Below are positions 17,944 to 25,166 of a stretch of 64,000 nt of DNA, in pieces; position 1 is the stretch's first letter; every line of letters starts with the position of its first letter. The translations under genes were made by a program, and so were the position numbers. The stretch is from Enterococcus ureilyticus. Its GTDB lineage: Bacteria > Bacillota > Bacilli > Lactobacillales > Enterococcaceae. Below the pieces are notes generated by a model. It was not told the DNA's origin. It saw only the letters and a list, made by a program, of their open reading frames with translations, and did no database searches. The DNA lies in contig NZ_MIKC01000003.1 of assembly GCF_001730315.1 (NCBI RefSeq), forward strand, positions 62,001 through 126,000, given 5' to 3'.

Positions 17944-18643
17944 GATTAAAGAAGAGAAACTATTTATTAGAGAAATGCCGGAAGATTGTCTGCCTCGTGA
18001 ACGTTTGGAAGTTGTAGGAGAGAAGGCATTGTCTAATCAAGAGTTATTGGCCATTCTATTACGTACGGGCTCAAAGAATATAAATGTTATGGAAGTGGCT
18101 TCAAACTTCTTGAATTATTTCAATCATTTATATGAATTAAAAAATGCAACACTTACTGAAATGATGGAAATCAAAGGGGTTGGTAGAATTAAGGCAATTG
18201 AACTAAGAGCAGCTATTGAGTTTGGGTATCGAATTCAGCAAAGTACCCAACTGAAATTTGGCAAGGTGTCGTCTAGTTATCAAATTGCTCAAAATTTAAT
18301 CTATGAATTACAAGATTTTCAGCAAGAACATTTAGTTTGTTTATATTTGAATACAAAAAATGAAGTGATCAAGCAGGAGACGGTGTTTAAAGGTTCCTTG
18401 AACCAGTCAGTAGCTCATCCGAGAGAAATTTTCCGTAGCGCAGTGAAATGTTCAGCCGCGCGTTTGATCCTCGCACATAATCATCCAAGTGGTAATCCAA
18501 CACCATCTGAAAGTGATATACACTTTACTCAAAGAATGCAGGAATGTGGAAAAATGATGGGGATCGAAGTATTGGATCATATCATCATTGGAGAGCAAGT
18601 TTACATCAGCATGAGAGAAGAAAATTTTTTTGCTGTAGACTGA
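17942..18643 (+). CDS. radC: RadC-family JAB1/MPN-domain protein
   Basis: The protein has 233 residues. An N-terminal helix-hairpin-helix-like part (about 20-95), with ALSNQELLAILLRTG and IKGVGRIKAIEL, is followed by the JAB/MPN metalloprotease-like domain with the motif HNHPSGNPTPSESD near residue 180 and a preceding conserved glutamate. RadC was once linked to DNA repair; its biochemical role remains unclear. The start is TTG at 17942, supported by AAAGGAGTGA at the right spacing, although the ATG at 17975 is a possible alternative without a good ribosome binding site. The whole initiation region lies in the terminator hairpin of the preceding genes. Confidence 0.93.
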   Translation: MIKEEKLFIREMPEDCLPRERLEVVGEKALSNQELLAILLRTGSKNINVMEVASNFLNYFNHLYELKNATLTEMMEIKGVGRIKAIELRAAIEFGYRIQQSTQLKFGKVSSSYQIAQNLIYELQDFQQEHLVCLYLNTKNEVIKQETVFKGSLNQSVAHPREIFRSAVKCSAARLILAHNHPSGNPTPSESDIHFTQRMQECGKMMGIEVLDHIIIGEQVYISMREENFFAVD

Positions 18644-18652
18644 CTAGAATTC

Positions 18653-18790
18653 TTGCAAAAATGAAGGTTCACATGTACAATATATCTGTAATCTTGTTTG
18701 GGACAATATAGAAGTTTTAATTTTAAAACCCTCTATCGTACACGGGCAATGTTACAATATTTAGTGCTTAAGCACGAGGAGGAACAAAGA
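18653..18790 (+). promoter_or_regulatory. Promoter and long leader of the cold-shock gene
   Basis: TTGCAA (18653-18658), 17 bases and TACAAT (18676-18681) form a strong promoter. The predicted transcript start near 18688 gives a leader of about 100 bases before the ATG. Long untranslated leaders are typical of cold-shock genes, where they fold differently at low temperature. Confidence 0.7.
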
Positions 18791-18991
18791 ATGGAACAAG
18801 GAACAGTAAAATGGTTTAACGCAGAAAAAGGATTTGGATTTATCTCTCGCGAAGATGGTAGCGATGTATTCGTACATTTCTCAGCTATCCAAGGAGAAGG
18901 ATTCAAAACAATCGAAGAAGGTCAATCAGTAAGCTTCGACGTTGAAGATTCAGATCGTGGACCTCAAGCAGTTAACGTTGTAAAAAACTAA
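18791..18991 (+). CDS. csp: Cold-shock protein (CspA family)
   Basis: This is a 66-residue single OB-fold RNA/DNA-binding chaperone. RNP1 is [10 protein letters not shown] and RNP2 is VFVHFSAIQ, both intact. It starts at the ATG after GAGGAGG; the longer in-frame extension upstream is leader sequence. Such proteins melt secondary structure in mRNA and are induced by cold or expressed constitutively. The gene is monocistronic, with its own promoter, long leader and a perfect terminator. Enterococci carry several paralogues, so no specific letter is given. Confidence 0.96.
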   Translation: MEQGTVKWFNAEKGFGFISREDGSDVFVHFSAIQGEGFKTIEEGQSVSFDVEDSDRGPQAVNVVKN

Positions 18992-19006
18992 TTCATCCAT
19001 TCCAAA

Positions 19007-19037
19007 ACACTTAGCAAATTTGCTAAGTGTTTTTTTT
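19007..19037 (+). terminator. Terminator after csp
   Basis: A perfect 24-base palindrome (half: ACACTTAGCAAA) is followed by eight Ts. Confidence 0.92.
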
Positions 19038-19206
19038 ATTTTAAATCAAAGCGACTACTTGCAGAGCTGAGGATACAAAGTACTTGTCGAACGAAGGGAG
19101 AGAAGGTTCATTCGTTTGATGGATGAGCAACTTAGGTTTTCCTTACATTTTTGTTACTATCTTTTTTTTTTAGAAGTTGTAAACTCTTTATTAAGAGGTG
19201 ATAAAT

Positions 19207-19395
19207 ATGTTAAATCTTTCTTTGGCGATCTTTTTTGTATCTTGGGCATTTCTTGGGTTAGCAAGTATTCTCTATCGTTGGCGAGCCTTTACTAATAAAA
19301 AAGCGTGGAATGGTATGGTGGTTCCACTAGGCGCATTTGGCTTTGTATTGTTAGCAGTTAGCTTAATAATGATTTATCTTAATTATCCAAAATGA
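19207..19395 (+). CDS. Small two-helix membrane protein
   Basis: The protein has 62 residues with two hydrophobic segments, about residues 3-22 (LSLAIFFVSWAFLGLASIL) and 37-58 (VVPLGAFGFVLLAVSLIMIY), joined by a basic loop RWRAFTNKKAW. By the positive-inside rule the loop is cytoplasmic. I do not recognise a family. The ATG at 19207 has AGAGGTG at good spacing. It stands alone between terminators, so no function is suggested by its neighbours. Confidence 0.7.
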   Translation: MLNLSLAIFFVSWAFLGLASILYRWRAFTNKKAWNGMVVPLGAFGFVLLAVSLIMIYLNYPK

Positions 19396-19443
19396 TGTTC
19401 CACACTAAAAAATAAGAGGAATGGCTAAGCGAAATTTAAGAAA

Positions 19444-19485
19444 ACAAAAAAGGCATCCGTGATTTACCATTCACAGGATGCCTTT
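19444..19485 (-). terminator. Terminator of the small minus-strand gene
   Basis: AAAGGCATCC and GGATGCCTTT form the stem. On the minus strand the 3' arm runs into six Ts. It lies 45 bases past the stop of the gene at 19530. Confidence 0.7.
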
Positions 19486-19529
19486 AAATCGTATTAGAAC
19501 TTGAATCGCTCATTTAGGTTGATAACTCC

Positions 19530-19679
19530 TTAAATAGATTTTTTCAATTCTTTTACTGCTTGTGTAATCGTGATACCATAAGCAATATTTGCTTGGTTAT
19601 TTGCATCGATAGCCATAAACAAATTTTTCTCTGTATCAAGTGCTACACGGTATTTTAATACTTTATTACCAAATGTCAT
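19530..19679 (-). CDS. Conserved-looking 49-residue protein of unknown function
   Basis: The protein is MTFGNKVLKYRVALDTEKNL and onward, ending QAVKELKKSI; it is soluble, with no cysteine and no signal. AAGGAGA lies 6 bases before the ATG at 19679; the upstream in-frame ATG at 19739 would add 20 residues without a ribosome binding site. The good initiation signals and its own terminator make it a real gene. No domain is recognised. Confidence 0.65.
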   Translation of the reverse strand: MTFGNKVLKYRVALDTEKNLFMAIDANNQANIAYGITITQAVKELKKSI

Positions 19680-19800
19680 AATAATTCTCCTTTCTTGATT
19701 CTTAATGAAAGGCGACGATATCTGATAACGAAATTCCATGATTACTATAACATGGCTTGTTTGATGTGTAAAGAGGAAAGTTTTAATTTAGCAGTATTTT

Positions 19801-19829
19801 TTGTTGAAAGCAGTTTTAAGTAGTATAAT
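19801..19829 (+). promoter_or_regulatory. Promoter of the universal stress protein gene
   Basis: TTGTTG (19801-19806), exactly 17 bases, then TATAAT (19824-19829), 29 bases before the start codon. Confidence 0.75.
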
Positions 19830-19857
19830 GAAGAGAGAAGAGAAGGAGGTTTTTATC

Positions 19858-20307
19858 ATGGAAGAATCGTATAAGAATATTTTAGTCGCTGTAGATGGTT
19901 CGGATCAGGCAGATAAAGCATTTCAAGAATCAATAAAAATTGCGAAGCGCAACGGTGCTGCATTACACATTTTATCTGTCATTGAAGAGATGGGCAATTA
20001 CTTTGGCGAACTGACAATGTCGATGGGAACACTGATGGAAGATCTTCGGACAAAAGAAGAAGAAGAGATGAAAGACCGAGAAGCAAAGGCCCTTGAAGAA
20101 GGAGTAGCTCAAGTTTTCACATATGTACTGTATGGTTATCCAAAATCGTTGATCGCTGATTTTACAGAGTCAAAAGAACCGATAGACCTAATTGTAATCG
20201 GGAGAACAGGATTGAATGGTTTTGAACGGTTGATGGTCGGTTCAACGACTTCTTATGTTGTTAATCACACAAAAGCCAATGTTTTAGTCGTGAATAATGT
20301 AGTTTAA
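19858..20307 (+). CDS. Universal stress protein (UspA family)
   Basis: This is a 149-residue UspA-fold protein. It starts MEESYKNILVAVDGSDQADKAF with the family's first beta strand and ASP/VDGS loop, and ends with the nucleotide-binding pattern IGRTGLNGFERLMVGSTTSYVVNH (split here only by context), the G-2x-G-9x-G(S/T) signature of ATP-binding Usp proteins. The ATG follows AGAAGGAGG. The exact role is unknown; the family is associated with survival under starvation, acid and oxidative stress. It is transcribed alone. Confidence 0.92.
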   Translation: MEESYKNILVAVDGSDQADKAFQESIKIAKRNGAALHILSVIEEMGNYFGELTMSMGTLMEDLRTKEEEEMKDREAKALEEGVAQVFTYVLYGYPKSLIADFTESKEPIDLIVIGRTGLNGFERLMVGSTTSYVVNHTKANVLVVNNVV

Positions 20308-20332
20308 AATTTGTAATACGCATCAAAAACTA

Positions 20333-20393
20333 GGATGGGACAGAAGTCTTTAACCTCGAAACATAAGAATAGACCTGTTTTTTTCTCCCACCG
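20333..20393 (+). repeat. Dispersed GGGACA-type repeat, copy A
   Basis: GGATGGGACAGAAGTC opens the element, and CTCCCACC near 20387-20394 can pair back to GGATGGGA. Related elements lie at 22301 and 34880. All three follow the stop codon of a plus-strand gene. Confidence 0.5.
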
Positions 20394-20408
20394 TTTAGTC
20401 AGATTCCT

Positions 20409-20456
20409 GGAGACTGAGATATGACTCGTAGAGTTATGCCACAGTCTCTTTTTTTT
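20409..20456 (+). terminator. Terminator downstream of the usp gene
   Basis: The outer stem GAGACTG/CAGTCTC and the inner stem ATGACTC/GAGTTAT are followed by eight Ts. Confidence 0.85.
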
Positions 20457-20460
20457 GCCA

Positions 20461-20490
20461 TTGACATTAAAGTTTGGTTTCATGTTATAG
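20461..20490 (+). promoter_or_regulatory. Promoter of the MerR-glycosyltransferase pair
   Basis: TTGACA (20461-20466) and TTATAG (20485-20490) are 18 bases apart. The slightly long spacing is in keeping with MerR-controlled promoters, but no clear inverted repeat is seen in the spacer. Confidence 0.65.
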
Positions 20491-20517
20491 TACTAGCAAA
20501 GAAATTAGAGGAGTGAA

Positions 20518-20952
20518 ATGATGGGCAAAAATGTGAAAGAAGTAGCGAAAAAACTTAGTATCCCAAAATCAACATTAAGATATTACGACAAAGTTGACTT
20601 ACTAAAACCAAGCAGAGAAGAAAATGGCTATCGAGTATACCAAGAAAGTGATCTATTAATGATCAAATACATATTAGTTATGAAATATGGTGAATTTAGT
20701 CTTGAAGAAATGCAGACAGTGTTAAATACGATGCAAATTGACCCAACGAGTGTTTGCATTGAAAAAACAGAACAATTAATAGCGGCCAAGAAGAAGCTTT
20801 TCCAAGATAAAATCGATTACTATGAACAAATGGTCGCTCTATTTGATAAAATTCCAGACATAATAAATTTCACTAACGAAGAGGAAAGCGAGATCGATTG
20901 TTGTATTGAAGAAATTTACCAAACGATTGTAGCAAATGGAGACACTCAATGA
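20518..20952 (+). CDS. MerR-family transcriptional regulator
   Basis: The protein has 144 residues. The N-terminal winged helix reads VKEVAKKLSIPKSTLRYYDKVDLLKPSREENGYRVY, the hallmark of MerR regulators, and is followed by a dimerisation coiled coil (about 80-115). The C-terminal part is short and contains two adjacent cysteines (DCC) plus one near residue 81, too few to claim a metal site. A doubled ATG follows AGAGGAGTG. Its stop overlaps the start of the glycosyltransferase gene by four bases (ATGA), so the two are translationally coupled and the regulator probably controls its own operon. The effector is unknown. Confidence 0.9.
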   Translation: MMGKNVKEVAKKLSIPKSTLRYYDKVDLLKPSREENGYRVYQESDLLMIKYILVMKYGEFSLEEMQTVLNTMQIDPTSVCIEKTEQLIAAKKKLFQDKIDYYEQMVALFDKIPDIINFTNEEESEIDCCIEEIYQTIVANGDTQ

Positions 20953-22163
20953 AAACATTATTATTTGCGCCTGAAACATTCAATTTAGCTGAAACGACTA
21001 GAATGATCGAAGTAGCAAAAGAGTGTCAGGAAAATGCGCATTGTATTTTTATGGGCTATAGTACAAAATTTGTACCATTTATAGAAGCTGAGGGGTTTTC
21101 TTTTCGATTATTAGCACCTCAGCTTACGGAAGAGCAGATTAAAATGATTATGAAATTTGATCAAATGAAAACAATAAAGCTCCCTTTCTCATACGGTATG
21201 TTAAAAGAAAGAATAGAAAATGAAATTCAATTGATCGAAGAACTAAAACCTGATGGGATCATAATTGGCTCTACAATGAGTTTACTGATAAGTGCTCGCG
21301 TCAAAGAGACACCATTGATTTATGTAAAACCGTATGCTTACACTCAAGCTCATGTACGAAGTCCATTATTTCTAAAACATTCAACTAAATACTGCAGGAA
21401 AGCAGTCCAATCAATCTTTTTAAACCTAAGATGGCTGCCCAAAAGTATCAAAAAACTTGTAAAAGAGTATGATGTGAAGCATAGATTCAAGTATACGTTA
21501 GCTGCATTAGATGCAGATCTAAATTGCATCACCACGCCAGTAAACCTGACTCGAAACCCTGACTTACCAAAAAATTCTATTTATGTTGGACCCATTTTCG
21601 CGAACTTAAAAAAAGAAATACCATTAGGTTTAAAAACGTTACTGGGATCATCTGAAAAACCATTAATCTTTTGCAGTATGGGCAGTTCAGCAAATCGTCA
21701 ACTTATTGTTGACTTATTGCAAAGTTTTGCGGGTATTTCAGTCGAAGTGATCAGTCCGATGAAAAGTTATTTAACGGAGACACAAATAGCATTACTTCCA
21801 GTAAATGTTCATCTTTATGATTGGTTGCCAGCAAGAGAAGTACAACAAGCCGTTACAGCTTCTGTTATTCATGGTGGAGAAGGAACGGTACAAACTGCCT
21901 GCGTATCAGGAAAACCTTTTTTAGGTATTGGTTTACAAAAAGAACAGGAATATAATATTAGCTGTTGCGTTGAATATGGAAATGCTCTTTCAATGAAACA
22001 AAAGCAATTAAAAAACAACGTTTTATTTAAAGAAAAAGTCAACGAACTATTAAAAAATCAACGTTACACTGTCCAAGCAAGAAAATTGCAGCAAGAGCTT
22101 GGTGAAATTAAGGGAAATAGATTAGCTGCAGAAGAAATAGGCAAATTTTTAAATAAAGAATAG
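20949..22163 (+). CDS. MGT-type (UDP-glycosyl) glycosyltransferase
   Basis: The protein has 404 residues with a GT-B fold of the glycosyltransferase 1/28 type. The C-terminal nucleotide-sugar domain includes FCSMGSSAN near residue 240, YDWLPAREVQQA, and the donor-binding block SVIHGGEGTVQTACVSGKPFLGIGLQKEQEYN (positions about 310-345), equivalent to the HGG-T motif of macrolide glycosyltransferases, with Q in the PQ-like position. There are no transmembrane segments. Relatives glucosylate macrolides, flavonoids or glycolipids. Coupling to a MerR regulator suggests an inducible detoxification or modification role; the acceptor is unknown. A glycolipid or sterol-like substrate is the main alternative. 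Confidence 0.82.
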   Translation: MKTLLFAPETFNLAETTRMIEVAKECQENAHCIFMGYSTKFVPFIEAEGFSFRLLAPQLTEEQIKMIMKFDQMKTIKLPFSYGMLKERIENEIQLIEELKPDGIIIGSTMSLLISARVKETPLIYVKPYAYTQAHVRSPLFLKHSTKYCRKAVQSIFLNLRWLPKSIKKLVKEYDVKHRFKYTLAALDADLNCITTPVNLTRNPDLPKNSIYVGPIFANLKKEIPLGLKTLLGSSEKPLIFCSMGSSANRQLIVDLLQSFAGISVEVISPMKSYLTETQIALLPVNVHLYDWLPAREVQQAVTASVIHGGEGTVQTACVSGKPFLGIGLQKEQEYNISCCVEYGNALSMKQKQLKNNVLFKEKVNELLKNQRYTVQARKLQQELGEIKGNRLAAEEIGKFLNKE

Positions 22164-22300
22164 TAGTGTGACAAATACTCGATCTTATACATACTCAAGA
22201 AAATGTCTCATTGTACTAGAAGATATTACGATGAAGGAAGAGAAAAGCTTGGAAATAAAAATTTACAAATGTTTGTGTTAAAAAATATCAGTAAGTAAAA

Positions 22301-22335
22301 GGTTGGGACAGAAGAAGTTGCTTCTACCCCAACTG
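22301..22335 (+). repeat. Dispersed GGGACA-type repeat, copy B
   Basis: GTTGGGACAGAAG and CTTCTACCCCAAC form a complete hairpin around AAGTTG. The opening GGTTGGGACAGAAG matches copy A at 20333. Confidence 0.6.
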
Positions 22336-22349
22336 TTTATTCGGATACT

Positions 22350-22395
22350 AAAAGCCTGAAACATAACTTTTTGAGTTATGTTTCAGGCTTTTTTA
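22350..22395. terminator. Bidirectional terminator between convergent genes
   Basis: A perfect 16-bp stem AGCCTGAAACATAACT has a 5-base loop, with an A-run before it and six Ts after it. It serves the glycosyltransferase gene and rnjA. Confidence 0.92.
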
Positions 22396-22408
22396 CTTTA
22401 GCTAAGTT

Positions 22409-24079
22409 TTAAGATGTCATGATCATTGGTAAAATCATTGGATGACGTTCAGTTTTTTCAAACAAGAACGGCTGTAATGCAGCAGTTATCGCATCACATA
22501 ATTTTGCTTCTGTACAATTTTCATCACGTAGAGCTTCACGAATTGCATTGAATAATAAACGCTGTCCTTCATGAATCATTTCGCCTGATTCTCTCATATA
22601 GACAAATCCGCGAGATAAAATATCTGGACCAGCCAAAATTTCTTTATTTTTAATATCGACTGTAGCAACTGCTAAAACCAAACCTTCTTCAGATAGAATT
22701 CGGCGGTCACGCAAGACGACATTACCGATATCTCCAACACCGTTACCATCTACATAGACATCATTGGCATTGAAATGCCCAGCGATACGAGCATCATCAG
22801 CAGTTAAGGCTAACACATCACCATTTTCCATGATGAAACAATTGTTTGCTGGAACACCGACATCTTGTGCTAAGGATGCATGGATTTTCAACATTCTAAA
22901 CTCACCGTGAACTGGTACAAAATATTTAGGTTTCATTAAACTCAACATTAATTTTTGTTCTTCTTGACCACCATGGCCAGAAGTATGGATATTATTGATC
23001 TTTCCATGAATAACTTCAGCACCCGCTTCTGAAAGCAAGTTGATCAGACGGTTAACGCTTGTTGTATTTCCAGGGATCGGTGAACTTGAAAAGATGACTG
23101 TATCTCCCGGTTGGACTGAAATTTGGCGGTGAGTTCCGTTAGCAATTCGGCTTAAAGCGGCCATCGGTTCACCTTGAGAGCCAGTACATAAAATCATTGT
23201 TTCGCCAGCAGGTAATTGGTTCAGCTCACTAGCATCAACAAACGTTCCTTTAGGTACATTAATATAGCCAAGCTGCTCGCCGTTAACGATTGCATTTTCC
23301 ATGCTACGGCCAAATACTGCAATTTTTCGTCCCGTTGCCACAGCTGCATCCGCTGCTTGTTGTAGACGGAAAATATTGGAAGCAAAACTTGCAAAGATGA
23401 TTCTACCTTCGATTTTTTCAAAAATCTTTAAAATAGAAGAACCAATCGTTTTTTCTGACTTGGTAAAAGTTGGAATTTCAGCATTTGTACTATCTGAAAG
23501 AAGACACAAAACACCTTCTTCACCTAATTTTGCCATTCGATGCAAGTTAGCTGGCTCACCAACTGGTGTAAAGTCAAACTTAAAATCGCCCGTTGCAACG
23601 ATATTACCAGAAGGTGTCTTCACAACCACACCTAAAGCGTCAGGGATACTATGAGTCGTTCTAAAAAAGCTGATTGCTGTTTTGCGGAAACGAATCACAG
23701 TATCTTCATTGATTTCATGCATCTCAGCATCTCGCAATAAACCATGTTCATCCAATTTGTTTGTAATCAGAGCTAAAGCTAAAGGTCCAGCGTAGATCGG
23801 TATATTGGCTTGGCGCAATAAATAAGGAACGCCTCCGATATGATCTTCGTGTCCATGGGTGATAACCAAGGCTTTTACTTTGTGTAGGTTTTGAACGATG
23901 TAGCTATAATCAGGAATAACATAGTCGATCCCAAGCAAATCATCTTCTGGGAATTTGATCCCAGCATCAATAATGATAATCTCATCTTGAAATTGAACCC
24001 CATAAGTATTTTTCCCAATCTCGCCCAAACCGCCTATTGCAAAAACGCCGGTTTCATTGTTTTTTATATTTACTTTCAT
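22409..24079 (-). CDS. rnjA: Ribonuclease J1
   Basis: RNase J1 is a metallo-beta-lactamase/beta-CASP nuclease with 5'-3' exonuclease and endonuclease activity, central to mRNA decay and rRNA maturation. The zinc motif HGHEDH is at residues 75-80 after GGLGEIGKN and DAGIKFPE. Further metal and CASP motifs include [16 protein letters not shown] and [10 protein letters not shown]. At 556 residues it matches the Bacillus J1 enzyme, whose N-terminus it closely resembles. It starts one base after the rpoY stop codon, the same operon order as in Bacillus. A bidirectional terminator ends it. Confidence 0.96.
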   Translation of the reverse strand: MKVNIKNNETGVFAIGGLGEIGKNTYGVQFQDEIIIIDAGIKFPEDDLLGIDYVIPDYSYIVQNLHKVKALVITHGHEDHIGGVPYLLRQANIPIYAGPLALALITNKLDEHGLLRDAEMHEINEDTVIRFRKTAISFFRTTHSIPDALGVVVKTPSGNIVATGDFKFDFTPVGEPANLHRMAKLGEEGVLCLLSDSTNAEIPTFTKSEKTIGSSILKIFEKIEGRIIFASFASNIFRLQQAADAAVATGRKIAVFGRSMENAIVNGEQLGYINVPKGTFVDASELNQLPAGETMILCTGSQGEPMAALSRIANGTHRQISVQPGDTVIFSSSPIPGNTTSVNRLINLLSEAGAEVIHGKINNIHTSGHGGQEEQKLMLSLMKPKYFVPVHGEFRMLKIHASLAQDVGVPANNCFIMENGDVLALTADDARIAGHFNANDVYVDGNGVGDIGNVVLRDRRILSEEGLVLAVATVDIKNKEILAGPDILSRGFVYMRESGEMIHEGQRLLFNAIREALRDENCTEAKLCDAITAALQPFLFEKTERHPMILPMIMTS

Positions 24080-24080
24080 G

Positions 24081-24293
24081 TTAAAACTCCGTTAAAGAAA
24101 ATTCCGCATGTTCTTTTTCATAAGCCAAGTGATTTTCATCAAGAGCTTGGATGTATTCAATATTGTATGGGGTATTTTCTTCTACTTGTTGACGAACGAT
24201 AACATCGCTTTCTGACTCAACGTAAATCGATTTTGTATCTTCTCTTTTTGGGTTTCTTGTTTTTGTTTCTTGATAATAAACTTTATAAATCAT
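24081..24293 (-). CDS. rpoY: RNA polymerase epsilon subunit RpoY
   Basis: This is a 70-residue protein starting [19 protein letters not shown], with the family's SIYVE and [19 protein letters not shown] blocks (DUF1447, YkzG). Epsilon is a small accessory RNA polymerase subunit found in low-GC Gram-positives, structurally resembling phage Gp2, and proposed to protect against phage or stabilise the enzyme. The start at 24293 follows AAAGGAGA; an upstream ATG has no support. It immediately precedes rnjA with a 1-base gap, the conserved arrangement. Confidence 0.93.
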   Translation of the reverse strand: MIYKVYYQETKTRNPKREDTKSIYVESESDVIVRQQVEENTPYNIEYIQALDENHLAYEKEHAEFSLTEF

Positions 24294-24369
24294 ATTTTTT
24301 TCTCCTTTATCTGCCAAAGCAGTTGATATTTATTTTTATATTTTCTTACTGTAATTTTGAACACAACAA

Positions 24370-24392
24370 AACGAGGTGGTTATCCACCTTTA
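24370..24392 (-). terminator. Short terminator-like hairpin upstream of rpoY
   Basis: On the minus strand AGGTGG-ATAA-CCACCT is followed by CGTTTTGTTG. It could end transcription from the DUF454 gene or attenuate read-through into rpoY-rnjA. Confidence 0.5.
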
Positions 24393-24582
24393 AAACAATT
24401 GTCATCAGAAACAGGAGTTAATGATGAAATGAAGCCTCGACTTTGCTCCACATTACTTGTTTTATGGAAACTTGTTTTCTTTCAACCGTCCCTTGTGTTG
24501 TGTTGTACAACAATTAAAGGTATTTTATCACAAAACAATGAATAAGTATAGAATCAGACTTGTCGCTTTAACGAAAACCTTA

Positions 24583-24972
24583 TTATTTATTAGCTTCTTT
24601 TAAAGGTGTGATTTTCTTTTTATTAAAATACAAATTTAAACCAATCAGATGAGCTAAAAAAACGATAGCTAAAGTCGTTGTCATGAATAGATTACGAACG
24701 AGCAAACAAGGAATCGCAAAGATCACAAACAAAGTTGAAAATAATTTCACTCGGCCAAAGGGTGTGATTTTCTTTTCTATGATTGATTCTTGAATGTATT
24801 TTTTATAATAAGTTGATTCAATAAATTTACTATACAAAAAGTCAGAGCTGCGCATCCAAAAGAATGCAGTCAAAATATAAAAAATCGTTGTGGGTAAAAT
24901 CGGTAGGAAAATGCCTAATGTTCCCAGTCCGAAGGTCAGACAACCTAAAGCCATATAAAGTATTTTCTTCAT
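24583..24972 (-). CDS. DUF454 (YbaN-type) inner membrane protein
   Basis: The protein has 129 residues. The N-terminal part LGCLTFGLGTLGIFLPILPTTIFYILTAFFWMRSS is the DUF454 signature (G-x-LPxLPTTPF-type motif), followed by a polar amphipathic stretch and two more transmembrane segments near residues 75-110. The family is widespread and without an established function. It lies alone on the minus strand, upstream of rpoY, and divergent from the ABC exporter genes. Confidence 0.85.
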   Translation of the reverse strand: MKKILYMALGCLTFGLGTLGIFLPILPTTIFYILTAFFWMRSSDFLYSKFIESTYYKKYIQESIIEKKITPFGRVKLFSTLFVIFAIPCLLVRNLFMTTTLAIVFLAHLIGLNLYFNKKKITPLKEANK

Positions 24973-25118
24973 TAAATTGAACCATCACTTTCATTCTATA
25001 ATTGGTGGAAAAAATAAAGTAATTACTATTATAACATAGTAAAAATTGTCCAGTTTATTCTTCTGAAGAAAAGTCTCTGATTTTTATTTAAATATAATTT
25101 ACCTGACTATTAGTTTTA

Positions 25119-25127
25119 TGCTATAGT
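25119..25127 (+). promoter_or_regulatory. Extended -10 promoter of the ABC exporter operon
   Basis: TG-C-TATAGT is an extended -10 element 40 bases ahead of the first exporter gene. The -35 match (TTACCT) is poor. Confidence 0.55.
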
Positions 25128-25166
25128 GGAAGTACTGGATTAAAAATTGGGATAGGAGATGATTGA

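Noticed and set aside
18698-18790. N-terminal extension of the cold-shock protein
   Set aside because: The region is the untranslated leader; the ATG at 18791 has a strong ribosome binding site and gives the exact family length.
22204-22302. A 32-codon open frame beginning MSHCTRRYYDEGREKLGNKN between the glycosyltransferase gene and copy B of the repeat
   Set aside because: No ribosome binding site precedes the ATG, there is no recognisable family, and the frame ends just before the repeat; it may be a relic but cannot be supported as a gene.
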